From Chiayiivirga sp. (GTDB lineage Bacteria; Pseudomonadota; Gammaproteobacteria; Xanthomonadales; Xanthomonadaceae): a DNA stretch of 64,000 nucleotides. A program made the position numbers and the translations under genes. The notes under the pieces are model-generated. The model worked only from the letters and a program-made list of their open reading frames with translations, did no database searches and was not told the DNA's origin. The stretch covers positions 558,001 to 622,000 of the forward strand of contig JALCLA010000001.1 of NCBI GenBank assembly GCA_022647565.1, written 5' to 3'. Shown here piece after piece: positions 17,829 through 27,528 of this stretch. The first letter of the stretch is position 1. Every line of letters begins with the position of its first letter.

Positions 17829-19694
17829 ATGCGCCTGTCTGCGCTGTTGTTCGCCTGCCTGTTCTCTACCGCATATGCGGCGGAGCCCGACCGCCATCAC
17901 GACGAGCATTCGTATTCCGAGCCTGACAAGGTCGTGATCCGCGATCTGGGCCTCGACCTGCGCGTGGATTTCCAGAAGAAGGAACTGCGCGGCAGCGTCG
18001 ATCTGGCGCTGCACTGGAAGGATCCGGCGCATCGCAGCCTGATCCTCGACACGCGCGACCTCGCGATCGACAAGGTGATGGGCAAGTCGGGCAACGGTGG
18101 CTGGCGCCGGCTGAAGTTCGAGCTCGCCGCGCGCGATCCGATTTTCGGGCAGAAGCTCACGATCTCGATGCGCAGGCCGTACGATCTGGTGCGGGTGCGC
18201 TATCGCACCGCGCCCACGGCCTCGGGCCTGCAATGGCTGGAACCGTCGATGACGGCGGGCAAGAAGCTGCCTTTCATGTTCAGCCAGTCGCAGGCGATCC
18301 ACGCGCGCAGCTGGGTGCCACTGCAGGACACGCCGGGCGTGCGCTACACCTACACCGCGCACCTGGAAACCGAGCCGGAACTGATGGCGCTGATGAGCGC
18401 CGACAATCCGCCCGATGCCGCACGTGATGGCGACTACGTGTACCGCATGAGCCAGCCGATTCCGTCCTACCTGATGGCGATCGCGGCCGGCGACCTGGTG
18501 TTCAAGCCGATTTCCGAGCGCAGCGGGGTGTGGGCCGAACCGGCCACGGTGGACGCCGCGGTGAACGAGTTCGCCGACACCGAGAAGATGATCCAGACCA
18601 CCGAGGCGCTTTACGGCCCGTACCGCTGGGAGCGCTACGACCTGCTGATCCTGCCGCCTTCGTTCCCGTTCGGCGGCATGGAGAATCCGCGCCTGAGCTT
18701 CATCACGCCCACCGTGATCGTGGGCGACAAGTCGCTGGTGTCGCTGATCGCGCACGAGCTGGCGCATTCGTGGTCGGGCAACCTCGTCACCAATGCCAGC
18801 TGGAAGGACATGTGGTTGAACGAGGGTTTCACTTCATACGTGGAAAACCGCATCGTCGAGTCGCTGTACGGCACCGAGCTGGCGCAGATGGAAGACGTGA
18901 TCAGCCAGTTCGGGCTCAAGAAGGAGCTGGAAGAGCTGCCGAAGGAGCGCCAGGCCCTGGCCTTGCCGCCGCTGCTCGGGGCCGACCCGGACGAGGCACT
19001 CACCGACGTGGCCTACATCAAGGGCGCGTGGTTCCTGCAGTTCCTGGAGCAGCGCTTCGGGCGCGAGACCTTCGATGCCTTCCTGCGCAGCTACTTCAAC
19101 CACTTCGCGTTCCAGAGCATCAGCACCGAGCAGTTCGTCGAATACATGACGCAGCACCTGTTGCCGAAGAACACCGAAGCCGTGAGCGAGGCGGAGCTGG
19201 CCGCGTGGCTGCATGAACCCGGCATCCCGGCCTTCGCGCAGGCGGCGAAATCGGCGCGCTTCGATGCGGTCGATGCGGCGCGTGGGAGCTGGCTCAAGGG
19301 GCGTGTGGCGGCGGCCGACCTCGACACCGCCAAGTGGGGCACGCAGGAATGGGTGCGCTTCATCGAGGCCATGCCGGAACGACTCACCGCCGAGCAGTTG
19401 GTGGAACTGGACAAGGCCTTCCGCTTCACCGGCACCGGCAACGGCGAGATCGCGCAGCGCTGGTATCCGCTCACCGTGCGCTCCGGCTATTTCGAGGCGC
19501 GCCTGTCGATTGCCGAGTTCCTCACCCGCATCGGACGTCGCAAGCTGATCCTGCCCACCTACGAGGCGCTGGCCGCGAGCGCCGACGGGCGCGAGTTCGC
19601 GCGCAAGGTGTTCGACGACGCCAAGCCGGGCTACCACCCGATCACGACGGCGGCGGTGGAAGCGGTTTTGAACAAGCCTGCTGCCACGCGCTGA
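17829..19694 (+). CDS. M1 family metallopeptidase, leukotriene-A4-hydrolase type, secreted
   Basis: This 621-residue zinc aminopeptidase has a signal peptide (MRLSALLFACLFSTAYA), the M1 N-terminal beta domain, the exopeptidase motif GGMEN (282-286), the zinc motif HELAH (309-313) with third ligand E332 (WLNEGFTSYVE), and a C-terminal helical repeat domain of the leukotriene A4 hydrolase type. It probably trims N-terminal residues of peptides in the periplasm. Bacterial relatives include the cold-active aminopeptidases. It is followed after four bases by an alpha/beta hydrolase gene and probably shares its transcript. Confidence 0.93.
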   Translation: MRLSALLFACLFSTAYAAEPDRHHDEHSYSEPDKVVIRDLGLDLRVDFQKKELRGSVDLALHWKDPAHRSLILDTRDLAIDKVMGKSGNGGWRRLKFELAARDPIFGQKLTISMRRPYDLVRVRYRTAPTASGLQWLEPSMTAGKKLPFMFSQSQAIHARSWVPLQDTPGVRYTYTAHLETEPELMALMSADNPPDAARDGDYVYRMSQPIPSYLMAIAAGDLVFKPISERSGVWAEPATVDAAVNEFADTEKMIQTTEALYGPYRWERYDLLILPPSFPFGGMENPRLSFITPTVIVGDKSLVSLIAHELAHSWSGNLVTNASWKDMWLNEGFTSYVENRIVESLYGTELAQMEDVISQFGLKKELEELPKERQALALPPLLGADPDEALTDVAYIKGAWFLQFLEQRFGRETFDAFLRSYFNHFAFQSISTEQFVEYMTQHLLPKNTEAVSEAELAAWLHEPGIPAFAQAAKSARFDAVDAARGSWLKGRVAAADLDTAKWGTQEWVRFIEAMPERLTAEQLVELDKAFRFTGTGNGEIAQRWYPLTVRSGYFEARLSIAEFLTRIGRRKLILPTYEALAASADGREFARKVFDDAKPGYHPITTAAVEAVLNKPAATR

Positions 19695-19698
19695 TCCG

Positions 19699-20631
19699 AT
19701 GAGGCGCAAGCGTCGCGGGCGTGCGCTGGCGTGGTCTCTGGCGTGCGTTGCCGCGGCGCTGGCCGGGCTCGCGGTGCTGCGCCCGCAGCTGGCGCTCGAT
19801 GCCGAATACGCCCGCCTGCGCTGGCTCGCGGCTGCCAGCCAGCGGGAAGTCGCGGTGGGCGAGGAGCGCATCGCGCAGCTCGTGGCCGGTCACGGCCCCA
19901 CGCTGGTGCTGTTGCACGGCTACACCGGGAGCAAGGAGAACTGGCTGACGCTGATGCCGCAGCTGAATGCGGACTATCGCGTGATCGCGCCCGACTTGCC
20001 GGGCTGGGGCCAGAGCCGGCGCAGCGAAGGAACCGACTACGGATACGCCGCGCAGGCCGAGCGCGTCGCGCGCTGGCTGCGCACCGTGGACGACGGGCCG
20101 GTGATCCTGGTTGGGCACTCGATGGGCGGAGGCATCGCGGCGGTCTTGGCCGCGCGCCATCCCGAGCTCGTCTCGAAACTGGTGCTGATGGACGCGGGTG
20201 GTGCACTGTTTCGCGAGAACGCCTTCGGGCGCGCGGTGGTCGACGGCCACAATCCTTTTGCGGTGGGCGATCGCGCCTCGCTCGATCGCTACCTCGGCGC
20301 CGTGTTCGATCACCCGCCCTTCGTGCCCTGGCCGGCGGATCGCGCGCTGATTGCGCGGCGCATCGCGGACGCAGGCTTCGAATCCACCGTGCTCGATGCC
20401 ATCGGGCGCGGGCCGGAGGCCTTCCTGCCGGTGCGCGAGGCCGAACGCATCGTGGCGCCGACCCTGTTGCTGTGGTGTCGCGCCGATCGCGTGATCGACG
20501 TGAGCGCGGCGGATTTGTATCGTCGCGCGATCCATGGCAGCGTCGTGACCCTGCTCGATGGTTGCAACCACATGCCGATGATGGAGCGCCCCGTCGAAAC
20601 CGCTGCCGCCCTGAAGGAGTTCCTGCGATGA
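19699..20631 (+). CDS. Alpha/beta hydrolase, membrane-anchored or exported
   Basis: The 310-residue protein has a basic N-terminus and one hydrophobic helix (about 10-27), then an alpha/beta-hydrolase fold. The oxyanion region is LLHGYTGSKENW, the nucleophile S141 lies in VGHSMGGG, the acid is probably D263 in WCRADRVID, and the histidine is H291 in CNHMPMMERP. Similar sequences are annotated as triacylglycerol lipases or esterases; the substrate is not defined. It overlaps the following lipoprotein gene by four bases. Confidence 0.85.
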   Translation: MRRKRRGRALAWSLACVAAALAGLAVLRPQLALDAEYARLRWLAAASQREVAVGEERIAQLVAGHGPTLVLLHGYTGSKENWLTLMPQLNADYRVIAPDLPGWGQSRRSEGTDYGYAAQAERVARWLRTVDDGPVILVGHSMGGGIAAVLAARHPELVSKLVLMDAGGALFRENAFGRAVVDGHNPFAVGDRASLDRYLGAVFDHPPFVPWPADRALIARRIADAGFESTVLDAIGRGPEAFLPVREAERIVAPTLLLWCRADRVIDVSAADLYRRAIHGSVVTLLDGCNHMPMMERPVETAAALKEFLR

Positions 20632-21380
20632 CACCCCGTTTGTCGATCCTTGCCCTGGTCTGCGCCGCCGCGATGGGCCTGGCCGGATGCAACAATGCCG
20701 AAAAGCTGGAAGCCGAACGCCAGGCGCGGCACGCGCGCGCGGCCGAGGCCAAGGCCACGGAACGCCTCGCGAGTTTCAGGCAACTGCAAGCCACCGGACG
20801 CGACGACCTGGCGCTGAACCTGGCCGAGGACCTGGTCAAGTCCTTCCCGGGCACGAGCGCGGCGAAGGAAGTCGCGCCGATCCTCGAAGGCCTGCGCACC
20901 AAGGTTTCTGCCGATGCGGAAGATCGCCGGCTGAAGGGCCTGTGGGTCTACCACAGCGGCCACGATGCCGAGGCCGGCGGCACGGTGCGCAGCGCCTATT
21001 TGTACAGTTCCAACACGCTGGGCGAGGCCGAACCGGGCAAGGATGCACCCAGGGCGCGCCTCGTGCTGCGCCGTCACCCGCAGTGGGGCGACGACGTCTA
21101 CCTGCTCACCGATCGCGGCCACTTTTCCTGCGCCACGCCCTGCAGCGTGAGCGCGCAATTCGACGATGCGGCGGGCGTGACCTACCCGGGCAAATTGCCC
21201 GAGACCGGCGAACCGGCGATGTTCGTCGAGGATTTCAAGGCCATCGTCGAGGCGCTGCCGAACGCGCGCAAGATTAGCTTCAAGGTGACGCTCGACGATG
21301 GCAGCACGCATGAGCCCGTGTTCGAGGTGGGCGGTTACGACGAGACCACCATCGGGAATCCGAGTCGGCCGGCCAACTGA
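20628..21380 (+). CDS. Hypothetical lipoprotein
   Basis: I do not recognise the family. The 250-residue precursor has a lipobox (MGLAGC, C21) and a charged, probably helical segment rich in A, E and R (24-50). A segment LALNLAEDLVKSFPGTSAAKE resembling a tetratricopeptide-like helix pair follows, then a beta-rich domain with two cysteines close together (FSCATPCSVSAQFDD). It is coupled to the hydrolase gene by an ATGA overlap, so an envelope role alongside that enzyme is likely (inference). It is followed by a 970-base gene-free repeat region. Confidence 0.7.
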   Translation: MTPRLSILALVCAAAMGLAGCNNAEKLEAERQARHARAAEAKATERLASFRQLQATGRDDLALNLAEDLVKSFPGTSAAKEVAPILEGLRTKVSADAEDRRLKGLWVYHSGHDAEAGGTVRSAYLYSSNTLGEAEPGKDAPRARLVLRRHPQWGDDVYLLTDRGHFSCATPCSVSAQFDDAAGVTYPGKLPETGEPAMFVEDFKAIVEALPNARKISFKVTLDDGSTHEPVFEVGGYDETTIGNPSRPAN

Positions 21381-21512
21381 CGTTCGACGTTTCGCGGGTG
21401 CTGCTGGCCTATTTTTCCGGCGAAAGCAGGAGGCATCTTGCGACTGCCGAAGGCACGTCATGCGGTTTGTGGGCTCTTCGGCTTTACTCGCCGGAAGTGA
21501 GTTCGTCGCGGG

Positions 21513-21990
21513 GTTTCGTCCGCCTCGGCGGCGGCCGAGCTACTTTCTCTTGCTTCGCCAAGAGAAAGTAGCCAAAGAGAAGGCGACCCGGAGATCGCGC
21601 CCTCGCTGCGCGATGGTTCACGTCGGGCCTCCGGGGTTTCTCGACGGCACGTCCATGTACCGGCGAGAAACTCGCGCGCTTCCTGCGCGCGATGCTGCGC
21701 ACTGATCCTTCGGCCCGCCGCCGCGATCTACGGGACAGAGATCAAGAGCAACGGCGTGCGAGCTCCTGGCTCTCCCTCCCGTCTCTGGCGCCGAGCAGCG
21801 CAGCCGGGCTCGGGGGAAAGGCGCGCATGTTCGAGCGCAGGGATGCGCGAGTTCGCGCCGGCCCGAGCCCGGCGAGCAGCGCAGGGCACCGGACGAAGTC
21901 CGGCGCCAGAGTCGGGTGCCCTTTCTCTTGGTTACTTCTCTTTGGGCACGCAAAGAGAAGTGACTCGGCCGCCGCCGAGGCGGACGAAAC
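21513..21990. repeat. Composite repeat element, complete 478-bp copy with 27-bp inverted ends
   Basis: Bases 21513-21539 and 21964-21990 are perfect 27-bp inverted repeats (ends GTTTCGTCCGCC / GGCGGACGAAAC). Just inside each end lies a hairpin: GCTACTTTCTCTTG with loop CTTCGC (21539-21572) and GTTACTTCTCTTTG with loop GGCACG (21931-21964, one mismatch). The body has no recognisable gene, only GC-rich stems. The bases from 21381 to 21512 contain nothing I can name. The layout suggests a non-autonomous mobile or amplified element. Confidence 0.7.
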
Positions 21991-22024
21991 TCTTGCCAGC
22001 AAGCCGCGTCAAGCGAAAAAGGCC

Positions 22025-22166
22025 GAGTTCGCGCCGGCCCGAGTCCGGCGAGCAGCGCAGGGCACCGGACGAAGTCCGGCGCCAGAGTCGGGTGCCCTTT
22101 CTCTTGGTTACTTCTCTTTGGGCACGCAAAGAGAAGTAACTCGGCCGCCGCCGAGGCGGACGAAAC
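22025..22166. repeat. Partial tandem copy of the composite repeat element
   Basis: This repeats the right third of the element at 21513-21990 almost exactly, including the perfect 14-bp stem (22107-22120 with 22127-22140) and the 27-bp end (22140-22166). The remaining bases to 22350 carry no gene that I can support. Confidence 0.65.
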
Positions 22167-22350
22167 CCCGCGATACAGCCGCGTCAAGCGAGCAAGGCGA
22201 AGGCCTGAAAGCTCGCCAGCACGGACACGGCAAGCAACTCAGCCAAACGAAACCTCGCGAACAACTTGCATCAGGCGAGTAACGCGAAATGCTGGCCGCC
22301 AGCCCGCGCAACCATGACGAATTCGAATCGACTCGCGCCGGCCACGCCCC

Positions 22351-23766
22351 TCATCCCGCCTTCGTCGCGCGCGTGCGGAACACACTCAATCCCTTCAGCA
22401 GATTCAGCGCCTCGCGCACCGCGAAATCGTCCAGTTCCTCGGCCCGTTCGGGCATCGGCGACGCAGTCGCGCCGGTGTCGCCTTCGACGACTTCGCGGTC
22501 GCCGCGCAGGTGCCCGGGCAGGTCGCGCTCGCGCAGGCTGGGCGGACGGTTGCTGTTGGCGGCGAGTTCGGCGTCTTCGGGCAAGAGCACGTCCGGTTCG
22601 ATGCCGCTGGCCTGGATCGAGACGCCGCTCGGGGTGTAGTAACGCGCGGTGGTGAGCTTGATCGAGTCGCCGTTGTCCATCGGCAGCACGGTCTGTACCG
22701 AACCCTTGCCGAAGCTGGCCGTGCCCATCACCAGTGCGCGCTTGTGGTCGCGCAGCGCGCCGGCCAGCACTTCCGCGGCAGACGCAGTGCCGCTGTCGGA
22801 CAGGATCACGATCGGTGCGCCTTGCAGCAGGTCGCCGCGGCGTGCCTTGAATTCGGCATTGGCGTAGTTGAGCCGGCCCTTGGTCGAGACGATGACGCCC
22901 TCGTCGAGGAAGGCGTCGGCCACTTCCACCGCGGCATTGAGCAGGCCGCCGGGATTGCTGCGCAGGTCCAGGACCAGACCCTTGAGTGCCTTGTCGCCCT
23001 GGCCTTGCAGCGCGCCCAGCTTGCGCTGCACTTCGCTGCCGGTATCGGCCTGGAAGGTGCTGATGCGCAGATATGCGTAGCCGGGATCGAGCCCGCGCGC
23101 GCGAACGCTGGAGACGCGGATGGTCTCGCGCATCAGGGTGAAGTCGATCGGATCGGCCGAACTCTCGCGTTGCACCGTAAGCGTGATCGGCGAACCGGGC
23201 TTGCCGCGCATCGATTCCACGGCCGCATCGACGTTGTCGGCATCGATCGCCTTGCCGTCGATCTTGACGATGATGTCGCCCGGCTTGATCCCGGCGCGGG
23301 CCGCTGGCGTGTCGTCGATCGGCGCGATCACCAGCAGGCTGCGGTCGGGCTGCTGCAGCACTTCCAGGCCAAGGCCGTCGTAGGCGCCGCTGGCCTGTTC
23401 GGTGAGCGCCTGCGATTCGTCGTTGTCGAGATAGGCGCTGTGCGGGTCAAGGTCGGTGAGCAGGCCGCGGATCGCGGCGCGCATCAATTCCTCATCATCG
23501 ACCGGGTCGACATAGGCCTGTTTCACCGCGCGGAACACCGCGACGAAACGGCGCACTTCCTCGAGGCTGACGCGATCCTTCGGGTCGGCCGCGGCATCGC
23601 CCTTCGCCGCTGCGGCCGCCGGCGGTGTTGACGGTGCCGCCGGTGTCGCCGGTGTCGCGGGTGCTGGCTCGTTCGCGGGCGGCGCATCCTGCGCTTGCAG
23701 CGGCGCAGCGAGGGTGAGCGCGACGGCGAGCGCGGAGGAGGTCAGCAGCGGCTTGAAGGCGGTCAT
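22351..23766 (-). CDS. S41 family carboxy-terminal processing peptidase
   Basis: This 471-residue secreted protease of the CtpA type has a signal peptide (to about residue 25, LQAQ), a Pro/Ala-rich linker (26-60), an N-terminal helical region and a PDZ domain (about 125-205, with AARAGIKPGDIIVKIDG). The S41 catalytic domain follows, with S329 in SGTASAAEVLAGAL and K354 in SFGKGSVQTV. It degrades or trims periplasmic proteins from their C-termini. The order gpmI-envC-ctp on one strand is a conserved gammaproteobacterial arrangement, consistent with a role in cell-wall enzyme turnover. Confidence 0.92.
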   Translation of the reverse strand: MTAFKPLLTSSALAVALTLAAPLQAQDAPPANEPAPATPATPAAPSTPPAAAAAKGDAAADPKDRVSLEEVRRFVAVFRAVKQAYVDPVDDEELMRAAIRGLLTDLDPHSAYLDNDESQALTEQASGAYDGLGLEVLQQPDRSLLVIAPIDDTPAARAGIKPGDIIVKIDGKAIDADNVDAAVESMRGKPGSPITLTVQRESSADPIDFTLMRETIRVSSVRARGLDPGYAYLRISTFQADTGSEVQRKLGALQGQGDKALKGLVLDLRSNPGGLLNAAVEVADAFLDEGVIVSTKGRLNYANAEFKARRGDLLQGAPIVILSDSGTASAAEVLAGALRDHKRALVMGTASFGKGSVQTVLPMDNGDSIKLTTARYYTPSGVSIQASGIEPDVLLPEDAELAANSNRPPSLRERDLPGHLRGDREVVEGDTGATASPMPERAEELDDFAVREALNLLKGLSVFRTRATKAG

Positions 23767-23794
23767 GCCGCGATTATCGCACGCGCTCCGCACT

Positions 23795-24964
23795 TCACCG
23801 CGCCGTGAACCAAGGCTTGGGATCGACCGGGCGACCGTTCAGGCGCAGCTCGAAATACAACGCTGCCTCGCCCTGTCCGCCGGAACTGCCCACGCCCGCA
23901 AGCGCTTCGCCGCGCGCCACCCAGTCGCCCACGTCCTTGAGCAGGCTGTCGTTCTGGGCGTACAGGCTCATGTAGCCGTCGCCGTGGTCCAGGATCACGA
24001 TCAGGCCGTAGCCCTTGAGCCAATCGGAGAAGGCCACGCGACCGGGCGCCACGGCGCCGACGCTGGCGCCGGTTTCGCCCGCGATCAGCCATCCCTGGCT
24101 GGCGCGCCCGTCGGGCATGCGAGCTCCGAAGGCACTGAGCACCTTGCCCGCAAGTGGTCGCCGCAACGATCCGCGGCGTTGCGCGAACGGTCGCATTTCG
24201 TCGAGCTGCTTGGGAATGTCCGCGAACACGTCCTGCAGCGAGGCCAGCAGCTTGAGCAGGGCCCGCTCGTCGCGCCCCAGCGCGGCGAGCCGCGCCTTGG
24301 CATCGGCGAACTGCACATCGAGGCCACGCAGAAGCTCGCGGCGCTGTTCGCGCTGCGACTCGAGCGTGGCGATGCGCTCGGCCTGCGTGCCGCGCGATGC
24401 GGACAGGCTTTCGCGTTGCGCCTGCACCGCGCGCCCCACTTCGGCCAGTTCGCGCAGTTCCACCAGCAGGGTTTCAATGCGCCCGACGCGGTCGCGCTGG
24501 AAGTAGCGGTGATAGGCCAGCACCCGCGCCAGTTCATCGATGCGATCCTGCGCCAGCAGCAGCTTGAGTTGCTCGTGGCGGCCGAGCGCGTAGGCCGAGC
24601 GCAACAGGTCTGCCAGCGCCTCGCGCTGTTTGCCCAATCGATGTTGCAGGGCGGCCTGCGCGGCTTCGAGCCGGGCCAGTTCCTGTTCCTGAACCTGCAA
24701 GTCGGCATCGATCTGGCGCAAGGCCCTGGCCTCGGCATTCACCGCTTCATCGGCTTCGCGCAATGAGCGGGTTGCATCGCCGCGTTCGCCTTCGAGGGCG
24801 CGCTGCGCATCGGTCAGCGACCGGATCTCGCTGCGCACTGCTTCGAGCTTCTGGCTCGCCTCGCGTTCGCGGTTGTTGCGATCGGCGACGGGGGCTTCCT
24901 GTGCCTGCAGCGCGCCGGTCGCGGCGAGCAGGCACCCGAGAAACAGCAACGCGACGCGATTCAT
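23795..24964 (-). CDS. envC: EnvC-type murein hydrolase activator
   Basis: This 389-residue periplasmic protein has a signal peptide, a long coiled coil (about 30-250, heptads rich in R, E, L and Q) and a C-terminal LytM/M23 domain. The LytM zinc residues are degenerate: where active enzymes have HLHFE this protein has LYFELR. This matches EnvC, which activates amidases at the division septum instead of cutting peptidoglycan itself. It lies between gpmI and the ctp gene on the same strand with 24-28 base gaps, as in other gammaproteobacteria. Confidence 0.9.
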   Translation of the reverse strand: MNRVALLFLGCLLAATGALQAQEAPVADRNNREREASQKLEAVRSEIRSLTDAQRALEGERGDATRSLREADEAVNAEARALRQIDADLQVQEQELARLEAAQAALQHRLGKQREALADLLRSAYALGRHEQLKLLLAQDRIDELARVLAYHRYFQRDRVGRIETLLVELRELAEVGRAVQAQRESLSASRGTQAERIATLESQREQRRELLRGLDVQFADAKARLAALGRDERALLKLLASLQDVFADIPKQLDEMRPFAQRRGSLRRPLAGKVLSAFGARMPDGRASQGWLIAGETGASVGAVAPGRVAFSDWLKGYGLIVILDHGDGYMSLYAQNDSLLKDVGDWVARGEALAGVGSSGGQGEAALYFELRLNGRPVDPKPWFTAR

Positions 24965-24988
24965 GCGCGAGTGATCAGGCGCGGACGG

Positions 24989-26515
24989 TCAATCGAAGGT
25001 CACGAGGTTGCGCCCACCCATCTGTGGCGGTGGCGGCAGGCCGAGCAGGTGAAGCAGGCTGGGCGCGACATCCTTGAGCGCGCCGTCGGGCGCGAGCCGC
25101 GCCGCTCGACCGAGATAGACCAGCGGCACCGGGCCGGTGGTGTGCGCGGTGTGGGCCTGGCCGGTGCTTTCGTCGCGCATCATCTCAAGGTTGCCGTGAT
25201 CGGCGGTGAGCAGCATTTCGCCGCCAGCCGCCTCGAGCGCGGCGCGGATGCGGCCCAGTGCCGCATCGATGGCCTGTGCCGCGAGGATCGCGGCCTGCAG
25301 GTCGCCGGTGTGGCCCACCATGTCCGGATTGGCGAGATTGCAGATGATCACGTCGAAGCGTTGCCCGCTGATCGCCTCGACCAGGCGCTCGGTGACTTCC
25401 GGGCAACTCATTTCCGGCTGCAGGTCATAGGTGGCGACCTTGGGGCTGGGCACCAGCACGCGCTCCTCGCCCGGCCAGCGATCCTCGCGTCCGCCGCTGA
25501 AGAAGAAGGTGACGTGCGCGTACTTCTCGGTTTCGGCGATGCGCAACTGGGTCATGCCGTTGGCCGCCAGCACTTCCGGCAAGGTGTTGGACAGGGAGTC
25601 GGGCGCGAAGGCCACCGGCGCGGGCAGGCTGGCGTCGTACTCGGTGAGGCAGACGTAGCGCGACAGGGCGATGGGCTGGCGCGCGAAGCAGGAAAAATCC
25701 CCGCGCACGAACACCGACGACAGCTGCCGCGCGCGGTCGGCGCGGAAGTTCATGAACACCACGGCGTCGCCGTCGCGCATCGGCGCGCCGCCGCCGATCA
25801 CGGTCGGGGCGACGAACTCGTCGCTCTCGCCGCGCGCATAGGCGGCTTCGAGCGCGGCCATGCCATCGCTGGCGTGGTGTTCGGAGCGGGCCAGGGCGAT
25901 GGCATCGTAGGCGCGCTGCACCCGGTCCCAGCGCTGGTCGCGGTCCATCGCGTAGTAGCGGCCACTGACGCTGGCAATGCGCGCGCTTCCCAACTCGCTG
26001 CACAGCGCCTGCGCTGCGCGAAGACTGGACTCGGCCGAACGCGGCGGCGTATCGCGTCCATCGAGGAACGCGTGTACTGCAACACGCTGCACGCCGCGGC
26101 GCGTGGCCAGGCGCAGCATCGCGAAGAGGTGGTCTTCGTGGCTGTGCACGCCGCCCGGCGACAACAGTCCGAACACGTGCAGCGTGCCGCCATTCGCGTT
26201 CACCGCGTCGCAGGCCGCAAGCAGTTCGGCGTTGTCGAAGAAGCTGCCGTCGCGGATCGCCGCGTCGATGCGGGTCAGGTCCTGGTACACGATGCGCCCG
26301 GCGCCGAGGTTCATGTGCCCGACTTCGGAGTTGCCCATCTGTCCATCGGGCAGGCCCACGTGCAGGCCCGAGGTGTGGATCAGGGTGTGCGGGCAATCGG
26401 CCAGCAAGCGTCGCCAGTTCGGAAGCTGCGCCTGCGCGATGGCGTTGTCGGCCGGATCGTCGCGGTGGCCCCAGCCGTCGAGGATCAGCAGCAGTACGGG
26501 CTTGGGTCGCGACAT
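24989..26515 (-). CDS. gpmI: 2,3-bisphosphoglycerate-independent phosphoglycerate mutase
   Basis: GpmI interconverts 3- and 2-phosphoglycerate in glycolysis using two manganese ions. The 508-residue length is typical. Visible features are LILDGWG (metal-binding D13), the phosphorylated serine S63 in [61 protein letters not shown] and the late [10 protein letters not shown] and TADHGN metal motifs. ATG 26515 begins [16 protein letters not shown]; the upstream extension is not conserved. Confidence 0.96.
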   Translation of the reverse strand: MSRPKPVLLLILDGWGHRDDPADNAIAQAQLPNWRRLLADCPHTLIHTSGLHVGLPDGQMGNSEVGHMNLGAGRIVYQDLTRIDAAIRDGSFFDNAELLAACDAVNANGGTLHVFGLLSPGGVHSHEDHLFAMLRLATRRGVQRVAVHAFLDGRDTPPRSAESSLRAAQALCSELGSARIASVSGRYYAMDRDQRWDRVQRAYDAIALARSEHHASDGMAALEAAYARGESDEFVAPTVIGGGAPMRDGDAVVFMNFRADRARQLSSVFVRGDFSCFARQPIALSRYVCLTEYDASLPAPVAFAPDSLSNTLPEVLAANGMTQLRIAETEKYAHVTFFFSGGREDRWPGEERVLVPSPKVATYDLQPEMSCPEVTERLVEAISGQRFDVIICNLANPDMVGHTGDLQAAILAAQAIDAALGRIRAALEAAGGEMLLTADHGNLEMMRDESTGQAHTAHTTGPVPLVYLGRAARLAPDGALKDVAPSLLHLLGLPPPPQMGGRNLVTFD

Positions 26516-26661
26516 CCGTGACTTCCGGCAGGGCCTGGGAGCGCGAATTGTAGCGGAAGGGCTTAAACCCTCGGCCACAGCGTGCCATCCAAGGCGTCAC
26601 GCGCGCCGTTGCGTGCGCGTCATCCCCGCATCCACGCCACGAACCGAACGGAGTTTCCTCC

Positions 26662-27315
26662 ATGCGCACATTCATCCTCATCGCCGTGCTGGCCGCCAGC
26701 CCCGTTGCCTACGCCAAGCAGGACATCGACAAGGTCAACGGCGCAATCAGCACCCAGGCCGGCAGCGAGTACGGCGAACTCGATACCGTCAACGGCGGCA
26801 TCTCGATTGCCAGCGGGACGCGCGTCGAAAGCGCCAGCACCGTGAACGGCGGTATCCGGGTAGCGGAGCAGGCCAGCGTCGGCTCGCTGGAGACCGTCAA
26901 TGGCGGAATCGCGGTCGGCGAAGGCGTGATGGTGGCGGAAGGCATCGAGACGGTGAACGGCGGCATCGAGATCGCACGCGGCAGCCGGGTGCAGGGCGGC
27001 ATCGAAACCGTCAATGGCCGGATCGAACTTTCCGGCGCGGAAGTGGGGCAGGGCCTGGCCACGGTCAACGGCGACGTGATCGTCGGCGCCGATTCCATCG
27101 TGCGCGGCGGCATCCTGATCGAGAAGCCCAAGGGTGGCTGGTTCAACTGGGGCAACGGCAAATCGCGCAAGCCGCGCGTGGTGATCGGCCCGAACGCGGT
27201 GGTGGAAGGCACGCTCAAGTTCGAGCGCGAGGTCGAGCTGTTCGTGCACATCAGTGCCAGGGTTGGCCCGATCGAAGGCGCCACCGCGACCGCGTTCAGC
27301 GGCGAGGAGCCCTGA
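26662..27315 (+). CDS. Secreted protein with seven VNG(G)I repeats
   Basis: The 217-residue protein has a signal peptide (MRTFILIAVLAASPVAYA) and a strikingly regular array of the motif (T)VNGGI at residues 25, 43, 61, 79, 98, 117 and 135, spaced 18-19 residues apart, followed by a short basic region and a hexapeptide-like VVIGPNAVVEGTL segment. Each unit can form one turn of a beta solenoid, similar in style to DUF4097- or bactofilin-type polymer-forming proteins. No function is known to me. The ATG is preceded by GGAG at suitable spacing. The gene is divergent from gpmI. Confidence 0.8.
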   Translation: MRTFILIAVLAASPVAYAKQDIDKVNGAISTQAGSEYGELDTVNGGISIASGTRVESASTVNGGIRVAEQASVGSLETVNGGIAVGEGVMVAEGIETVNGGIEIARGSRVQGGIETVNGRIELSGAEVGQGLATVNGDVIVGADSIVRGGILIEKPKGGWFNWGNGKSRKPRVVIGPNAVVEGTLKFEREVELFVHISARVGPIEGATATAFSGEEP

Positions 27316-27340
27316 GCCCAGAGCCGCGTCCCGCTACCAG

Positions 27341-27371
27341 GGAAGCCTCGCCGCTGCCGGGCGAGGCTTCC
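27341..27371. terminator. 12-bp-stem hairpin downstream of the VNGGI gene
   Basis: GGAAGCCTCGCC (27341-27352) and GGCGAGGCTTCC (27360-27371) form a perfect stem with a 7-base loop, starting 26 bases after the stop codon. There is no clear T-run, so Rho-independent termination is possible but not certain. Confidence 0.5.
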
Positions 27372-27528
27372 ATCCGACCGGCCATACCGTCTGAGAGGCC
27401 GCTCGTCGGACAGGGGCGTCTGCTAAGCCCGGAGTCTTGTAAACAATTGCAACGCGTCATCCCGTTTGGGGTTGCGCCGCGGCGCCGGGGGGCCAGGCCG
27501 CGCTGGCTCCCGTCGCCCGAGGTGACCC

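Noticed and set aside
21618-22311. Open frames within the composite repeat region
   Set aside because: They share repeat-derived phrases on both strands and in several copies, which reflects repeat DNA and not protein families.
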